A model generated the notes under the pieces. The model was given only the letters and a program-made list of their open reading frames with translations. It was not told where the DNA came from and searched no databases. A DNA stretch of 64,000 nucleotides from NCBI RefSeq assembly GCF_019802045.1, contig NZ_JAHVHU010000018.1, positions 1-64,000 of the forward strand. Direction: 5' to 3'. Source of the stretch: Membranihabitans marinus. Lineage in GTDB: Bacteria; Bacteroidota; Bacteroidia; Chitinophagales; Saprospiraceae. A program made the position numbers and the translations under genes. Shown here in pieces: positions 1-8,298 of the stretch (position 1 is the first letter of the stretch; every line of letters starts with the position of its first letter).

Positions 1-55
1 ACTAGATAGACTTCAGCGTATTGAATCGGCTGAGGCCTTCTTTCGGTATCTTTAA
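1..55 (+). CDS. possible 3' end of an upstream gene
   Basis: Reading from base 2 gives 17 sense codons (LDRLQRIESAEAFFRYL) and a TAA stop at 53-55. The amphipathic, Leu/Arg/Glu-rich composition is protein-like, but the piece is too short to name. It could equally be a chance open stretch. The bases between here and the repeat at 187 hold nothing I can recognise. Confidence 0.3.
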   Translation, partial: LDRLQRIESAEAFFRYL

Positions 56-186
56 ATTAAGAAAATATTTTGAGAAATAACAATATAAATACTTGGATTA
101 GATCATAGTATCTGTCAGGTTTCCACACACGCTGTGAAGCTACCAATAAAGTGCTGTGGTGCCAAAATTTCTATCGTTAAAGCTCT

Positions 187-307
187 GCGCTTCCAGATCC
201 CTATGGGCTCACGAATCGCAGGCTCTATCAGGCGATTCGTGAGCCTGCCTGGCTATAATTTTTGTCCCTAATTGCCGGCAGACAGGCGTGAAATGATCTG
301 GAAGCGC
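187..307. repeat. nested palindromic repeat, family A, copy 1
   Basis: Two perfect 13-bp inverted repeats are nested. The outer arms are GCGCTTCCAGATC (187-199) and its complement (295-307). The inner arms are GCTCACGAATCGC (207-219) and its complement (232-244). A degenerate copy with the same two arm pairs lies at 12554-12651, and a weaker relative of the inner hairpin is at 28686-28727. No protein is encoded. The layout resembles REP/BIME or MITE-type interspersed elements. Confidence 0.7.
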
Positions 308-352
308 CTGGATTACATGTAAAACTGATACCTCTGTGCAATAAATACCCCC

Positions 353-458
353 CCAACCAGAACCCCGCATGGGGTTCAATATGAATAACCCCCAATAAAT
401 AAGGTGCAACCGCTGGATAAAAACTACTCACCAACCAGAACCCCGCATGGGGTTCAAT
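353..458. repeat. pair of identical 28-bp direct repeats with internal hairpin
   Basis: The same 28 bases occur at 353-380 and 431-458, separated by 50 bp. Each copy contains the hairpin GAACCCC-GCAT-GGGGTTC. The pair lies 70 bp upstream of hsdM. Only two units exist, so this is not a CRISPR array. Short palindromic repeats of this kind are common between genes of Bacteroidota, and a role as hsdM regulatory sites is possible but unsupported. Confidence 0.65.
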
Positions 459-528
459 CGGACCAAACTTTTATAACTACCAGATTCCTTTAATTTTTGC
501 CAGCTAAAAATTCTAAAAGACCAGGCAG

Positions 529-2133
529 GTGGTTAACTTAGTGGCCAAACACCAAACCCAACTTATGCTCACAGGAGAATTACGCAACCAGGTCGACAAC
601 ATCTGGAATACATTTTGGAACAACGGCATCTCTAATCCGCTCACCGTTATCGAACAGTTTACCTACCTGATCTATCTCAAACGATTGGATGATCAGCAGC
701 TGCAGAAAGAAAAAGAAACCAACTTACTGGGCATCCCGATGGATGATCCGCTCTACCCCGAAAAATACGAAGCGCTGCGATGGTCCCGGTTTAAGGATCT
801 GGATCCGGAAAAGCTCTTTGACATCGTATCAAAACCGCAGGCAGATCTGGACAACCTGTCCGCTTTTGAGTATATGAAAAACATCGGTGACAAAGGCGGC
901 GTCTACGCGCAGTATATGAAGGACGTCAACTTTATCATTCCGACGCCGAGGACGCTTTCCAAACTGGTCGATCAGATCGATAAACTTCCGCTCGATAAGC
1001 GGGACACCATGGGCGATCTCTATGAATACATGTTGTCCAAAATCGCCGATGCCGGACAGAACGGGCAATTCCGGACCCCACGACACATCATTCGCATGAT
1101 GGTTCACCTCACGGACGTTCACCAGGATGATGTCATCTGTGATCCGGCATGTGGCACCTCGGGGTTCCTGGTCGCAGCGAACGAATACATCAATGAGAAC
1201 CACAGCAGCTGGTTCGAAGAAAAAGACTTTCGCGAACACCACCGGGATCATATGTTTTATGGTACGGAGGTCGATTCGACCATGCTGCGGATCGGTGCGA
1301 TGAACTTGCAACTGCACGGTATTTCACCCCAGCTGAGCTCCAAAGACAGCCTGAGCAACAGCAACGGGGATGTCAAAGATGAATTTAGCCTGGTCCTGGC
1401 CAATCCACCGTTCACCGGCAGCCTCGATTATGAAGATGTAGAATCGAGCCTGCTGCAGACCACCAAAACGAAAAAAACCGAACTCCTGTTTATGAGTTTG
1501 ATTCTCCGCATTCTGAAAAAGGGCGGCCGCGGGGCGGTCATTGTACCCGACGGGGTGGTATTCGGGAGCAGCCGGGCGCACAAAAGTCTGCGAAAAACGC
1601 TGGTGGAAGATCATCAGTTGCAGGGAGTTATCTCCATGCCCAGCGGGGTATTCAAGCCTTATGCCGGGGTAAGTACGGCCATTCTGCTGTTTACCAAGAC
1701 CGGAAAGGGCGGCACCGGCAATGTCTGGTTTTACGATATGAAGGCCGATGGCTACAGTCTGGATGACAAGCGGAACCCGTTGATCGAGCACGATGAACTG
1801 GAGCAATGCTTTTCCGCACCGGAGGAAGCGGCGAAAACCGTCGAAGACAAATGCGATATTCCATTAATTATACGGGACTGGCAGGCGATCCGCCACGATT
1901 TACAATCCGAACTGAGCGACGGCGATGCCTTCACCGACCGCACCGCCAAAAGTTTCCTCGTACCCAAAAGTGAAATCGTGGAGAACGACTACGATCTCAG
2001 CATCAACCGGTACAAAGAAATTGTGTATGAAGAGATCGAATACGATCCACCAGCGGTGCTGATCGACAAAATAAAGCAACTGGATGAAGAACGGAATGCG
2101 GCTTTGAGGGAGTTGGAAGGGATGCTGGGGTAG
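529..2133 (+). CDS. hsdM: type I restriction-modification system, DNA methyltransferase subunit HsdM
   Basis: Adenine-N6 methyltransferase subunit of a type I RM complex. It would pair with HsdS (2770-3858) to methylate the target and with HsdR (4807-8244) to cleave unmodified DNA. The 534-residue protein has the HsdM N-terminal helical domain (about 15-140), the SAM-binding motif DPACGTSGF starting near residue 205 and the catalytic motif NPPF starting at residue 292. The length is normal for the family. The start is GTG at 529. A second GTG at 541 and an ATG at 565 are also in frame, and the sequence conserved in the family begins near the last, so the true start may be 12 codons later. The gene is intact, and GC-richer than the specificity domains of hsdS. 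Confidence 0.95.
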   Translation: MVNLVAKHQTQLMLTGELRNQVDNIWNTFWNNGISNPLTVIEQFTYLIYLKRLDDQQLQKEKETNLLGIPMDDPLYPEKYEALRWSRFKDLDPEKLFDIVSKPQADLDNLSAFEYMKNIGDKGGVYAQYMKDVNFIIPTPRTLSKLVDQIDKLPLDKRDTMGDLYEYMLSKIADAGQNGQFRTPRHIIRMMVHLTDVHQDDVICDPACGTSGFLVAANEYINENHSSWFEEKDFREHHRDHMFYGTEVDSTMLRIGAMNLQLHGISPQLSSKDSLSNSNGDVKDEFSLVLANPPFTGSLDYEDVESSLLQTTKTKKTELLFMSLILRILKKGGRGAVIVPDGVVFGSSRAHKSLRKTLVEDHQLQGVISMPSGVFKPYAGVSTAILLFTKTGKGGTGNVWFYDMKADGYSLDDKRNPLIEHDELEQCFSAPEEAAKTVEDKCDIPLIIRDWQAIRHDLQSELSDGDAFTDRTAKSFLVPKSEIVENDYDLSINRYKEIVYEEIEYDPPAVLIDKIKQLDEERNAALRELEGMLG

Positions 2134-2237
2134 TTTCTTGAACGTGGGTGGAAGGAACCTAAGCCTGGTGGGAGCCAGCGGGTGCCTTTCACCTGAAAAC
2201 CAGCGGACGGTGGCAAGGACAAAATCCTGGCGCACAT

Positions 2238-2714
2238 TGTCTGAATCAGGATGGTCAGGATTGAAGGATTTGCTGGATTCTTATTAATATTGAAATATGA
2301 AATTGGATGATCAAACATACAAAATTAATGGATGTGCGATGAAAGTTCATCGAACACTCGGAAATGGTTTTCAAGAAGTAATCTATCAAAGGTGTTTAGC
2401 TATTGAACTGGATAGAGCTAATATTTCATATGCTCGGGAGTTAGATCATGACATATATTATGACGGATTAAAAGTCGGCACCCGAAGAGCTGATTTCGTT
2501 ATCGAAGACAAAGTAATCGTTGAATTAAAGGCCCTGATAAATCTGGAAAATGTCCATTTGGCTCAAGCCAAGAATTATGTAGTGGCCTATGACAAACCAA
2601 TAGGTCTTCTTATCAATTTTGGGGCGACTAGTTTGCAGTTTAAAAAAATCTATAATCCCAAATACAATGTTCAATCAAGAAAATCCTAAAATCAAGAAAA
2701 TCCTGATTCAGACA
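2238..2714 (+). mobile_element. putative GxxExxY insertion bounded by 15-bp inverted repeats
   Basis: The GxxExxY gene is framed by a perfect 15-bp inverted repeat: TGTCTGAATCAGGAT at 2238-2252 and its exact complement at 2700-2714. Inside the ends are further near-repeats of AGGATT / AATCCT. The 477-bp unit sits between hsdM and hsdS, which are normally adjacent. Small ORFs framed by a long terminal stem resemble intervening sequences or miniature mobile units. No transposase other than the GxxExxY protein is encoded. I see no obvious target-site duplication just outside the arms. Confidence 0.55.
2297..2689 (+). CDS. GxxExxY family protein (PD-(D/E)XK-like)
   Basis: 130-residue member of the GxxExxY family, whose biochemical role is not established. 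The naming motif is present as G24-x-x-E27-x-x-Y30. The nuclease-like core follows: a conserved D in RRADFVIEDKVIVELKA (about 71-87), with the D...E-x-K spacing of PD-(D/E)XK enzymes, then LENVHLAQAKNYV and a C-terminal LLINFG strand. Its length is typical of the family. It lies inside a 477-bp segment bounded by inverted repeats and is AT-rich compared with hsdM. I infer that it is a passenger or driver of that segment, not an RM subunit. Confidence 0.85.
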   Translation: MKLDDQTYKINGCAMKVHRTLGNGFQEVIYQRCLAIELDRANISYARELDHDIYYDGLKVGTRRADFVIEDKVIVELKALINLENVHLAQAKNYVVAYDKPIGLLINFGATSLQFKKIYNPKYNVQSRKS

Positions 2715-2769
2715 AACACCCATAAAAACCAAAAACCCCCACAACCAACCCGATAAAAACAAAGACAAT

Positions 2770-3858
2770 ATGAAGATGGTAGAATGGAGTAAAGTCCTGA
2801 CAATTAAAAACGGTAAAAGTCAGAAAAAAGTAATTGATGCAAACGGGAAATATCCAATTTTCGGAAGCGGTGGAAAAATGGGGATGGCTAATGAATTTCT
2901 ATGTGAAAGTGGTACAACTATTATTGGTCGCAAAGGAACAATAAATAGTCCTATTTTCGTAGATGAAAAGCTCTGGAATGTTGATACGGCTTTTGGAATT
3001 CAAGCAAACACTGATTTTTTAAATAAAAAATACTTATTTTATTTTTGTCTTGACTATAATTTCCTTAAACATGATCGGTCAACTACTTTACCAAGCCTAA
3101 CAAAAGGAGATTTATTAAAAATAAAAATCCCCCTCCCCCCGCTCCCCGTCCAAAAACGGATCGCAGCCATCCTGGACCAGGCCGATGAACTCCGTCAAAA
3201 AGATAAGCAACTCATCGACCACTACGACCAGCTCAGCCAGTCCCTGTTCCTGGACATGTTCGGCGATCCGGTGACGAATCCGAAGGGGTGGGAGGTGGAA
3301 GAGTTGGGGGAAATAGCTCAAGTAATAATGGGACAATCACCAAAAGGTACGACATACAATGAAAATGGGATTGGAACACCTCTATTAAATGGACCAACTG
3401 AATTTGGACCAAAATATCCAACCGAAACTCAATGGACTACAGCACCTAAAAAGGTATCCAAGAAAGGAGATATTCTTTTTTGCGTAAGAGGTGCTACAGC
3501 AGGTAAAATGAATTGGGCGAATAAGGAATATTGCATTGGCCGAGGAATCGCTTCAATCAGAAAGAATTCAGATATTTCTTTGAAATACATTTTCAATATT
3601 TTGAAAATGAGGTACAAGATATTTCAAGCAGAAAGCAATGGTAGTACATTTATTAATATCAGTAAATCGGATTTATCGTCAATAGAAATTCCTTTAACAA
3701 GTTCACGAATACAAAACGAGTTCGCCGACCGGGTCCGGGCGATCGAGCAACAAAAGCAGCAGGCCGAAGAGGCAGCCCGGTACAGCGAAGAATTATTTCA
3801 GAGTCTGTTGCAGCGCGCCTTCAAAGGCGAGCTGGTGAAGGAAGATCAAATCACTTAA
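2770..3858 (+). CDS. hsdS: type I restriction-modification system, specificity subunit HsdS
   Basis: Sets the DNA target of the type I enzyme through two target-recognition domains (TRDs) joined by helical spacers. TRD1 covers about residues 1-115 and TRD2 about 180-315. The conserved spacers are PLPPLPVQKRIAAILDQADE (about 120-140, continuing to MFGDP) and the C-terminal AARYSEELFQSLLQRAFKG segment. At 362 residues it is slightly short, with a reduced first half. The DNA changes sharply in composition: both TRDs are AT-rich, while the spacers at about 3121-3300 and 3720-3858 are GC-rich like hsdM and hsdR. This is what TRD exchange by recombination in the conserved spacers would leave. It starts at ATG 2770, with MKMVEW close to the usual N-terminus. 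Confidence 0.93.
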   Translation: MKMVEWSKVLTIKNGKSQKKVIDANGKYPIFGSGGKMGMANEFLCESGTTIIGRKGTINSPIFVDEKLWNVDTAFGIQANTDFLNKKYLFYFCLDYNFLKHDRSTTLPSLTKGDLLKIKIPLPPLPVQKRIAAILDQADELRQKDKQLIDHYDQLSQSLFLDMFGDPVTNPKGWEVEELGEIAQVIMGQSPKGTTYNENGIGTPLLNGPTEFGPKYPTETQWTTAPKKVSKKGDILFCVRGATAGKMNWANKEYCIGRGIASIRKNSDISLKYIFNILKMRYKIFQAESNGSTFINISKSDLSSIEIPLTSSRIQNEFADRVRAIEQQKQQAEEAARYSEELFQSLLQRAFKGELVKEDQIT

Positions 3859-3916
3859 AAGTGAATAATTAGTGAAAAAGGATGTATTTAATCGTAAAAT
3901 CACTTAAAAGTGAATA
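3848..3916. promoter_or_regulatory. duplicated palindrome at the hsdS/toxin boundary, candidate operator
   Basis: A 20-bp sequence is repeated exactly at 3848-3867 and 3897-3916. Each copy contains the 6-2-6 palindrome TCACTT-AA-AAGTGA. The first copy holds the hsdS stop codon, and the second holds the GTG start of the toxin gene (3910). A pair of palindromes in front of a gene with an XRE partner is what an autoregulatory operator looks like. An alternative is that the repeat is a short duplication made when the toxin-antitoxin pair was inserted. Confidence 0.45.
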
Positions 3917-4407
3917 TCTTTACCATCCAGTTATTTGAAGAACATGAAAAGTGCAGTTTCTATACCGTCGTGAAGGATGGACAATCGAAATCAGAAACAG
4001 ATCTGTTTTTTGAAAAGCATGCTGAATCGCATAGAGCTGAGCTTCTAGATTTCATAAAATTGCTTGAATATATCGGCAATGAGAGAGGAGCGAATGAACA
4101 CTTATTTCGATTTGAAGGACAAGCACTCGCCTTGCCAAAAAATGAAAGAAGGCAAAAACAATTTTTAGAAATAGATTTTAAAGAGTTTCCGCTTCGATTG
4201 TTTTGCTTACGGATATCAGATGCATTGATCATCTTCTTTAATGGCGGCATCAAAGATGCTCAGACCGCACAAGAGTCATCTCTTTCTGCACAGTTTAGAG
4301 AGGCAAACCAATTTGCAAAAGCAATCGATAAAGCAATTATACAAAAAGACATTGAAATCAACAATCATATACTAATAGGAGAAAATACGGTTGAGATCTA
4401 TTATTAA
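3910..4407 (+). CDS. putative RelE/HigB-type toxin of a toxin-antitoxin pair
   Basis: 165-residue protein directly upstream of an XRE-family gene. Its C-terminal half carries a strand pattern LRLFCLRISDALIIFFNGG-KDAQT (about 95-120) that resembles HigB/RelE-superfamily toxins in the toxin-first arrangement. I do not recognise an exact family, so the mRNA-interferase role is an inference from this pattern and from the neighbour. Translation begins at GTG 3910 inside a repeated palindrome; no upstream in-frame ATG exists. The 20-bp gap to the antitoxin implies co-transcription. The pair lies between hsdS and hsdR, a known type of insertion site for addiction modules that could stabilise the RM island. 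Confidence 0.6.
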   Translation: MNIFTIQLFEEHEKCSFYTVVKDGQSKSETDLFFEKHAESHRAELLDFIKLLEYIGNERGANEHLFRFEGQALALPKNERRQKQFLEIDFKEFPLRLFCLRISDALIIFFNGGIKDAQTAQESSLSAQFREANQFAKAIDKAIIQKDIEINNHILIGENTVEIYY

Positions 4408-4427
4408 ACGATCAAAATAAACCAAAA

Positions 4428-4745
4428 ATGGGATACAAAAAGAATGCATTCTTAGAAGAACTAAGAAAAGAAATCACAGCTGAAGATCGAATCTTTACAA
4501 CAAACTACTACGATTTAGTCATTCGCATTAATGAACTACTAGATAGAAAGGAGTGGACTCAAAAGGATTTTGCAGAAAAGCTTGGTAAACGACCTTCCGA
4601 GATAAGTAAATGGCTCAATGGCGGGCATAACTTAACGCTCAAGTCCATTGCGAAGATGGAGGCTGTATTAGGAGAAAAACTAATTGTGGTACCACAGCAC
4701 AAAAATTCTATGAACACAGTACTGAAAACAGCGGTAGAGTCCTGA
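4428..4745 (+). CDS. XRE-family antitoxin with helix-turn-helix
   Basis: 105-residue protein with a Cro/C1-type HTH at about residues 30-85: LDRKEWTQKDFAEKLGKR, SEISKWLNGGHNLTLKSIAKME. It ends in a short tail typical of HigA-like antitoxins. It follows the putative toxin by 20 bp, so both are likely made from one mRNA. It would neutralise the toxin and repress the promoter, and the duplicated palindrome at 3848-3916 is a plausible binding site. The ATG at 4428 has an AT-rich leader without a strong Shine-Dalgarno, as usual in Bacteroidota. Confidence 0.8.
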   Translation: MGYKKNAFLEELRKEITAEDRIFTTNYYDLVIRINELLDRKEWTQKDFAEKLGKRPSEISKWLNGGHNLTLKSIAKMEAVLGEKLIVVPQHKNSMNTVLKTAVES

Positions 4746-4806
4746 AAAGTTTATAATTCTGCAGTAGATTGAAAAGAAAGTCTGGCCATCCCAAAAACAA
4801 ATCACA

Positions 4807-7800
4807 TTGAGCAACTTTACCTTCCTACAACCCGATTTTCCCGATTTATACCGCGAATGCCGCAAGGCGGAACAATACGCCTGGTCCGAACCCAAGATTT
4901 GTGCCATCCTCTGCCGGTCTGCCCTGGAAAAAGGGATGCATATCCTCTATGAATCGGACCAGAGCCTGGTTCTTCCCTACGACACCAACCTCGGTGCCCT
5001 GCTCTTTACCGATGAAATGAAAGCCCTCCTGGACCGATCCATGTTCCAGGAACTGAATGTCGTCCGGAAAATCGGCAATGCGGCCGCCCACTCCACCCGG
5101 AAGATCAGCAAAAACCAATCGTTCCAGTCGGTCAAGAACATCTTCCGATTTGCACGCCACCTCAGCATCTACTACGGCGACAGTCTGGACAAAGTGCCCC
5201 GGTGGGATGAAACCCAACTCCGACGGGAAACCAAAGAACAAAAGACCATCCGCGAGCAGGCCCGGATCATCGCCGAAAAAGAAGAACAACTCGCCAAAGA
5301 ACGCGAACAACTCCGGGCCTTCCAGGAAGAACTGAAACACAGCGAAGCCCAACGGGCCGCCTTCGAAGAAAAGACCCGCCGGCTGACCGAACGTAAAGAA
5401 GCCCGCGAACGGGAACTCATCAGCGAAGAAGTCAATCCACCGCTGACCAGTGAACACGAGACCCGACTCCAGTTGATCGATTTATTGCTGACAGAGGCGG
5501 GCTGGACTGACCGCCAACCCGGCCGGGATGTGGAATATCCCGTCACCGGAATGCCCGAAAGCACCAATCGGACAGGAACGGGCTACGTCGATTACGTCCT
5601 GTGGGGGCGTGACGGTCTTCCCCTGGCCCTGGTCGAAGCCAAAAGCACTATACACAGCCCCAGAAAAGGCAAGCACCAGGCCAGCCTGTACGCTGATTGT
5701 CTGGAAAAAGAATTTGGTCGCCGACCCATCGTTTATTACAGCAATGGCTGGGAGACCTTCCTGTGGGATGATCAGTTTTACCCACATCGGAACGTGTCCG
5801 GTTTTCACAAACCCGAAGAACTGCAGCTGATGATCGACCGGAGAAAAACGCGGAAAGACCTGCGGGCATTTGATGTGAATCCGGATATTTCAAACCGCCC
5901 CTATCAGCTCGAGGCGATCAAGCGAGTAGCAGCACGGTTTGTGACCACGCAGGACGGGCAGCTGAAAGGGCGACATCGAAAGGCCCTGCTGGTGATGGCG
6001 ACGGGCAGCGGAAAAACCCGGACGTCCATCTCGATCGTCGATATGCTTACGAAAAACAATTGGGTCAAAAGGGTCTTGTTCCTGGCCGATCGAAATGCGT
6101 TGGTGAAACAAGCCAAAAATGCATTTAAAGACCACCTCCCCCACCTGGCCGGAATCGATCTGACCCGCGAGGAAGATCCGGATGCGCGACTGGTCTTCTC
6201 GACCTACCCGACCATTTTAAATAAAATCGATGGTACCAAAAATGAGGACGGCCGGTATTACGGGGTGGGTCATTTTGACCTCATCATCATCGATGAAGCC
6301 CACCGCAGTGTGTATCAAAAGTACAGAGCCATTTTTCAGCATTTTGACAGCCTGCTCATCGGCCTGACCGCGACCCCCAAAAATCAGGTGGACCGGAACA
6401 CCTATGAACTGTTTGATCTGGAGGACGGCGTCCCGACCTTTGCCTACGAGCTGCACGATGCGGTGGACCAGGGTTATCTGGTGCCGGCGAAAGCAATCGA
6501 AATTCCGGTCAAACTGCCCCTGGAAGGCGTGAGATACAAGGATCTTTCGGAACGCGAGAAAAGAGAATACGAAGAACACTTTGGGGATCCGGGCGAAACC
6601 GACTTTGTCGATAACATCAGCGGTTCCGCGGTCAATTCCTGGTTATTCAATAAAAACACCATTGATCAGGTCCTCAAATACCTCATGGAGCACGGCATCA
6701 AGGTCAAAGGTGGCGATAAACTCGGCAAGACCATCATATTTGCCAAAAACCACAAACATGCCGTGTTCATCGAAGACCGGTTCAATGCCTGCTTTCCCGA
6801 ATACAGCAGTACCTTCCTGGAGGTCATTGACAATTACAATGACAAGGCCCAAAGCTTGCTGGATCGGTTTGTCAATGATCAGCAAGAGCTGGATCCACAG
6901 ATTGCCGTTTCCGTGGATATGATGGATACAGGCGTGGATGCACCCAGGGTGGTTAACCTGGTCTTCTTCAAGAAGGTCTATTCACAATCTAAATTTTGGC
7001 AGATGATCGGTCGGGGGACCCGGTTGCGCCCTGATTTATTTGGACCGGGCAAGGACAAGGAATTTTTCCTCATTTTTGACCTGTTGGAGAATTTTAAATT
7101 TTTTGATGAGAATCCGGAGGGTTACATTTCTTCTGAAGGAAAGTCACTCACGGAGAAGATCTTCCAAACCAAATTGCAGCTGGCTCTGGCCATCCGCAAT
7201 TACAAGGAGGTGCAGCCAAAAGACCGGAACTTCAGTGAGCATCTCATTCAGGAACTGCACGGGGCCATCTCCCGGCTCAACGAAGAGAACATCAATGTGC
7301 GCCAGGAATGGGAGCACGTCCGTAGATTTAAGCAAGCGGAAGAATGGCAGGATCTCAATATCCACGATCGCGGAATCCTGGTCAATCAACTCGCCAAGTT
7401 AACGACCATCGTGGATGAGGAGGAAAAGGCCTTGCGGTTTGATTTCTTGATGTACTCCCTTATGCTGTATTTCTATACCAATGATCCATTGCAGACTCGA
7501 AAAATAGACCAATTGACCAACATTGCCGTACAGCTGGAAAAAAAGGCCAATATTCCCGCCATTGGGGATAAACTCCCCATCATCCAACGGGTGCAGACGG
7601 ATACTTTCTGGCAGAACGCAGACCTCAATGCGCTGGAACAGGTCCGGGAGGCCCTGCGTGACTTGATGGTCTTTCTGGAAGCTGAGCGGACGCCCTACAT
7701 AGAGTCTGATTTTGAAGATGAACTGGAACTGAAGCAGGTGCGGGAGGATATTCTGCCGGAGTACAAAAAAACGGTGCCCTACCGCGAAAGAGTGGAACAG

Positions 7801-8244
7801 TTTATCCGCAAGAATAAACACCATCTGGTGATCGATAAACTCTATAAGAACAAGGCTATTACAGCGCAGGAATGGCAACAGCTTGAAGATTTTTTGTACA
7901 GCCAGGAATTCATCAGCAAAGAACGATTCGAGCAGGAATTTGAGGATACCACGCTGGGTCGATTTATCCGTCGGATCGTGGGGCTTGATCAAAACGTGGT
8001 GAATGAACTGTTTTCCAGCTTTATCCAAAATGAAAACCTCACGCCGAATCAAATTACGTTTGTCCAAAAAATCATCGATTATGTTCAGAAAAACGGATAC
8101 CTGGATAAAAAACTTCTGGTTTCACCACCGTTCGATCAATTGCATGAAAAAGGTATACTGGGTGTCTTTGAAGGCCAGGATGCCGTCATACGAGCACTGA
8201 GTAAAACCATTGATCAAGTCAACACAGGAGCAGAGACCGCGTAA
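4807..8244 (+). CDS. hsdR: type I restriction-modification system, endonuclease subunit HsdR
   Basis: Motor and nuclease subunit that translocates and cuts DNA lacking the HsdM mark. The 1145 residues show, in order: a DUF4145-type helical N-terminal domain (about 1-125), a charged coiled coil (about 130-205), the HSDR_N PD-(D/E)XK nuclease (D262 and E277-A-K279), the SF2 helicase core with Walker A TGSGKT (399-404), DEAH (496-499), LTATP, motif VI GRGTRLR near 736, and an EcoEI-type C-terminal domain. All catalytic motifs are intact, and the length is usual for the DUF4145-containing subgroup. Translation appears to start at TTG 4807, as MSNFTFLQPDF is the family-like N-terminus. It is separated from hsdS by the toxin-antitoxin pair. 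Confidence 0.95.
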   Translation: MSNFTFLQPDFPDLYRECRKAEQYAWSEPKICAILCRSALEKGMHILYESDQSLVLPYDTNLGALLFTDEMKALLDRSMFQELNVVRKIGNAAAHSTRKISKNQSFQSVKNIFRFARHLSIYYGDSLDKVPRWDETQLRRETKEQKTIREQARIIAEKEEQLAKEREQLRAFQEELKHSEAQRAAFEEKTRRLTERKEARERELISEEVNPPLTSEHETRLQLIDLLLTEAGWTDRQPGRDVEYPVTGMPESTNRTGTGYVDYVLWGRDGLPLALVEAKSTIHSPRKGKHQASLYADCLEKEFGRRPIVYYSNGWETFLWDDQFYPHRNVSGFHKPEELQLMIDRRKTRKDLRAFDVNPDISNRPYQLEAIKRVAARFVTTQDGQLKGRHRKALLVMATGSGKTRTSISIVDMLTKNNWVKRVLFLADRNALVKQAKNAFKDHLPHLAGIDLTREEDPDARLVFSTYPTILNKIDGTKNEDGRYYGVGHFDLIIIDEAHRSVYQKYRAIFQHFDSLLIGLTATPKNQVDRNTYELFDLEDGVPTFAYELHDAVDQGYLVPAKAIEIPVKLPLEGVRYKDLSEREKREYEEHFGDPGETDFVDNISGSAVNSWLFNKNTIDQVLKYLMEHGIKVKGGDKLGKTIIFAKNHKHAVFIEDRFNACFPEYSSTFLEVIDNYNDKAQSLLDRFVNDQQELDPQIAVSVDMMDTGVDAPRVVNLVFFKKVYSQSKFWQMIGRGTRLRPDLFGPGKDKEFFLIFDLLENFKFFDENPEGYISSEGKSLTEKIFQTKLQLALAIRNYKEVQPKDRNFSEHLIQELHGAISRLNEENINVRQEWEHVRRFKQAEEWQDLNIHDRGILVNQLAKLTTIVDEEEKALRFDFLMYSLMLYFYTNDPLQTRKIDQLTNIAVQLEKKANIPAIGDKLPIIQRVQTDTFWQNADLNALEQVREALRDLMVFLEAERTPYIESDFEDELELKQVREDILPEYKKTVPYRERVEQFIRKNKHHLVIDKLYKNKAITAQEWQQLEDFLYSQEFISKERFEQEFEDTTLGRFIRRIVGLDQNVVNELFSSFIQNENLTPNQITFVQKIIDYVQKNGYLDKKLLVSPPFDQLHEKGILGVFEGQDAVIRALSKTIDQVNTGAETA

Positions 8245-8298
8245 TGAAACAAACCCAAAAAGTCATACCAGATACACGCCCAGACCAATAAATATCAC

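Noticed and set aside
353-458. Possible CRISPR array
   Set aside because: Only two repeat units, a 50-bp single spacer and no cas genes anywhere in the window.
4846-5457. 203-codon minus-strand ORF inside hsdR
   Set aside because: Phe/Gly/Glu-rich antisense shadow of the charged coiled-coil region of hsdR; the plus-strand protein is clearly the real one.
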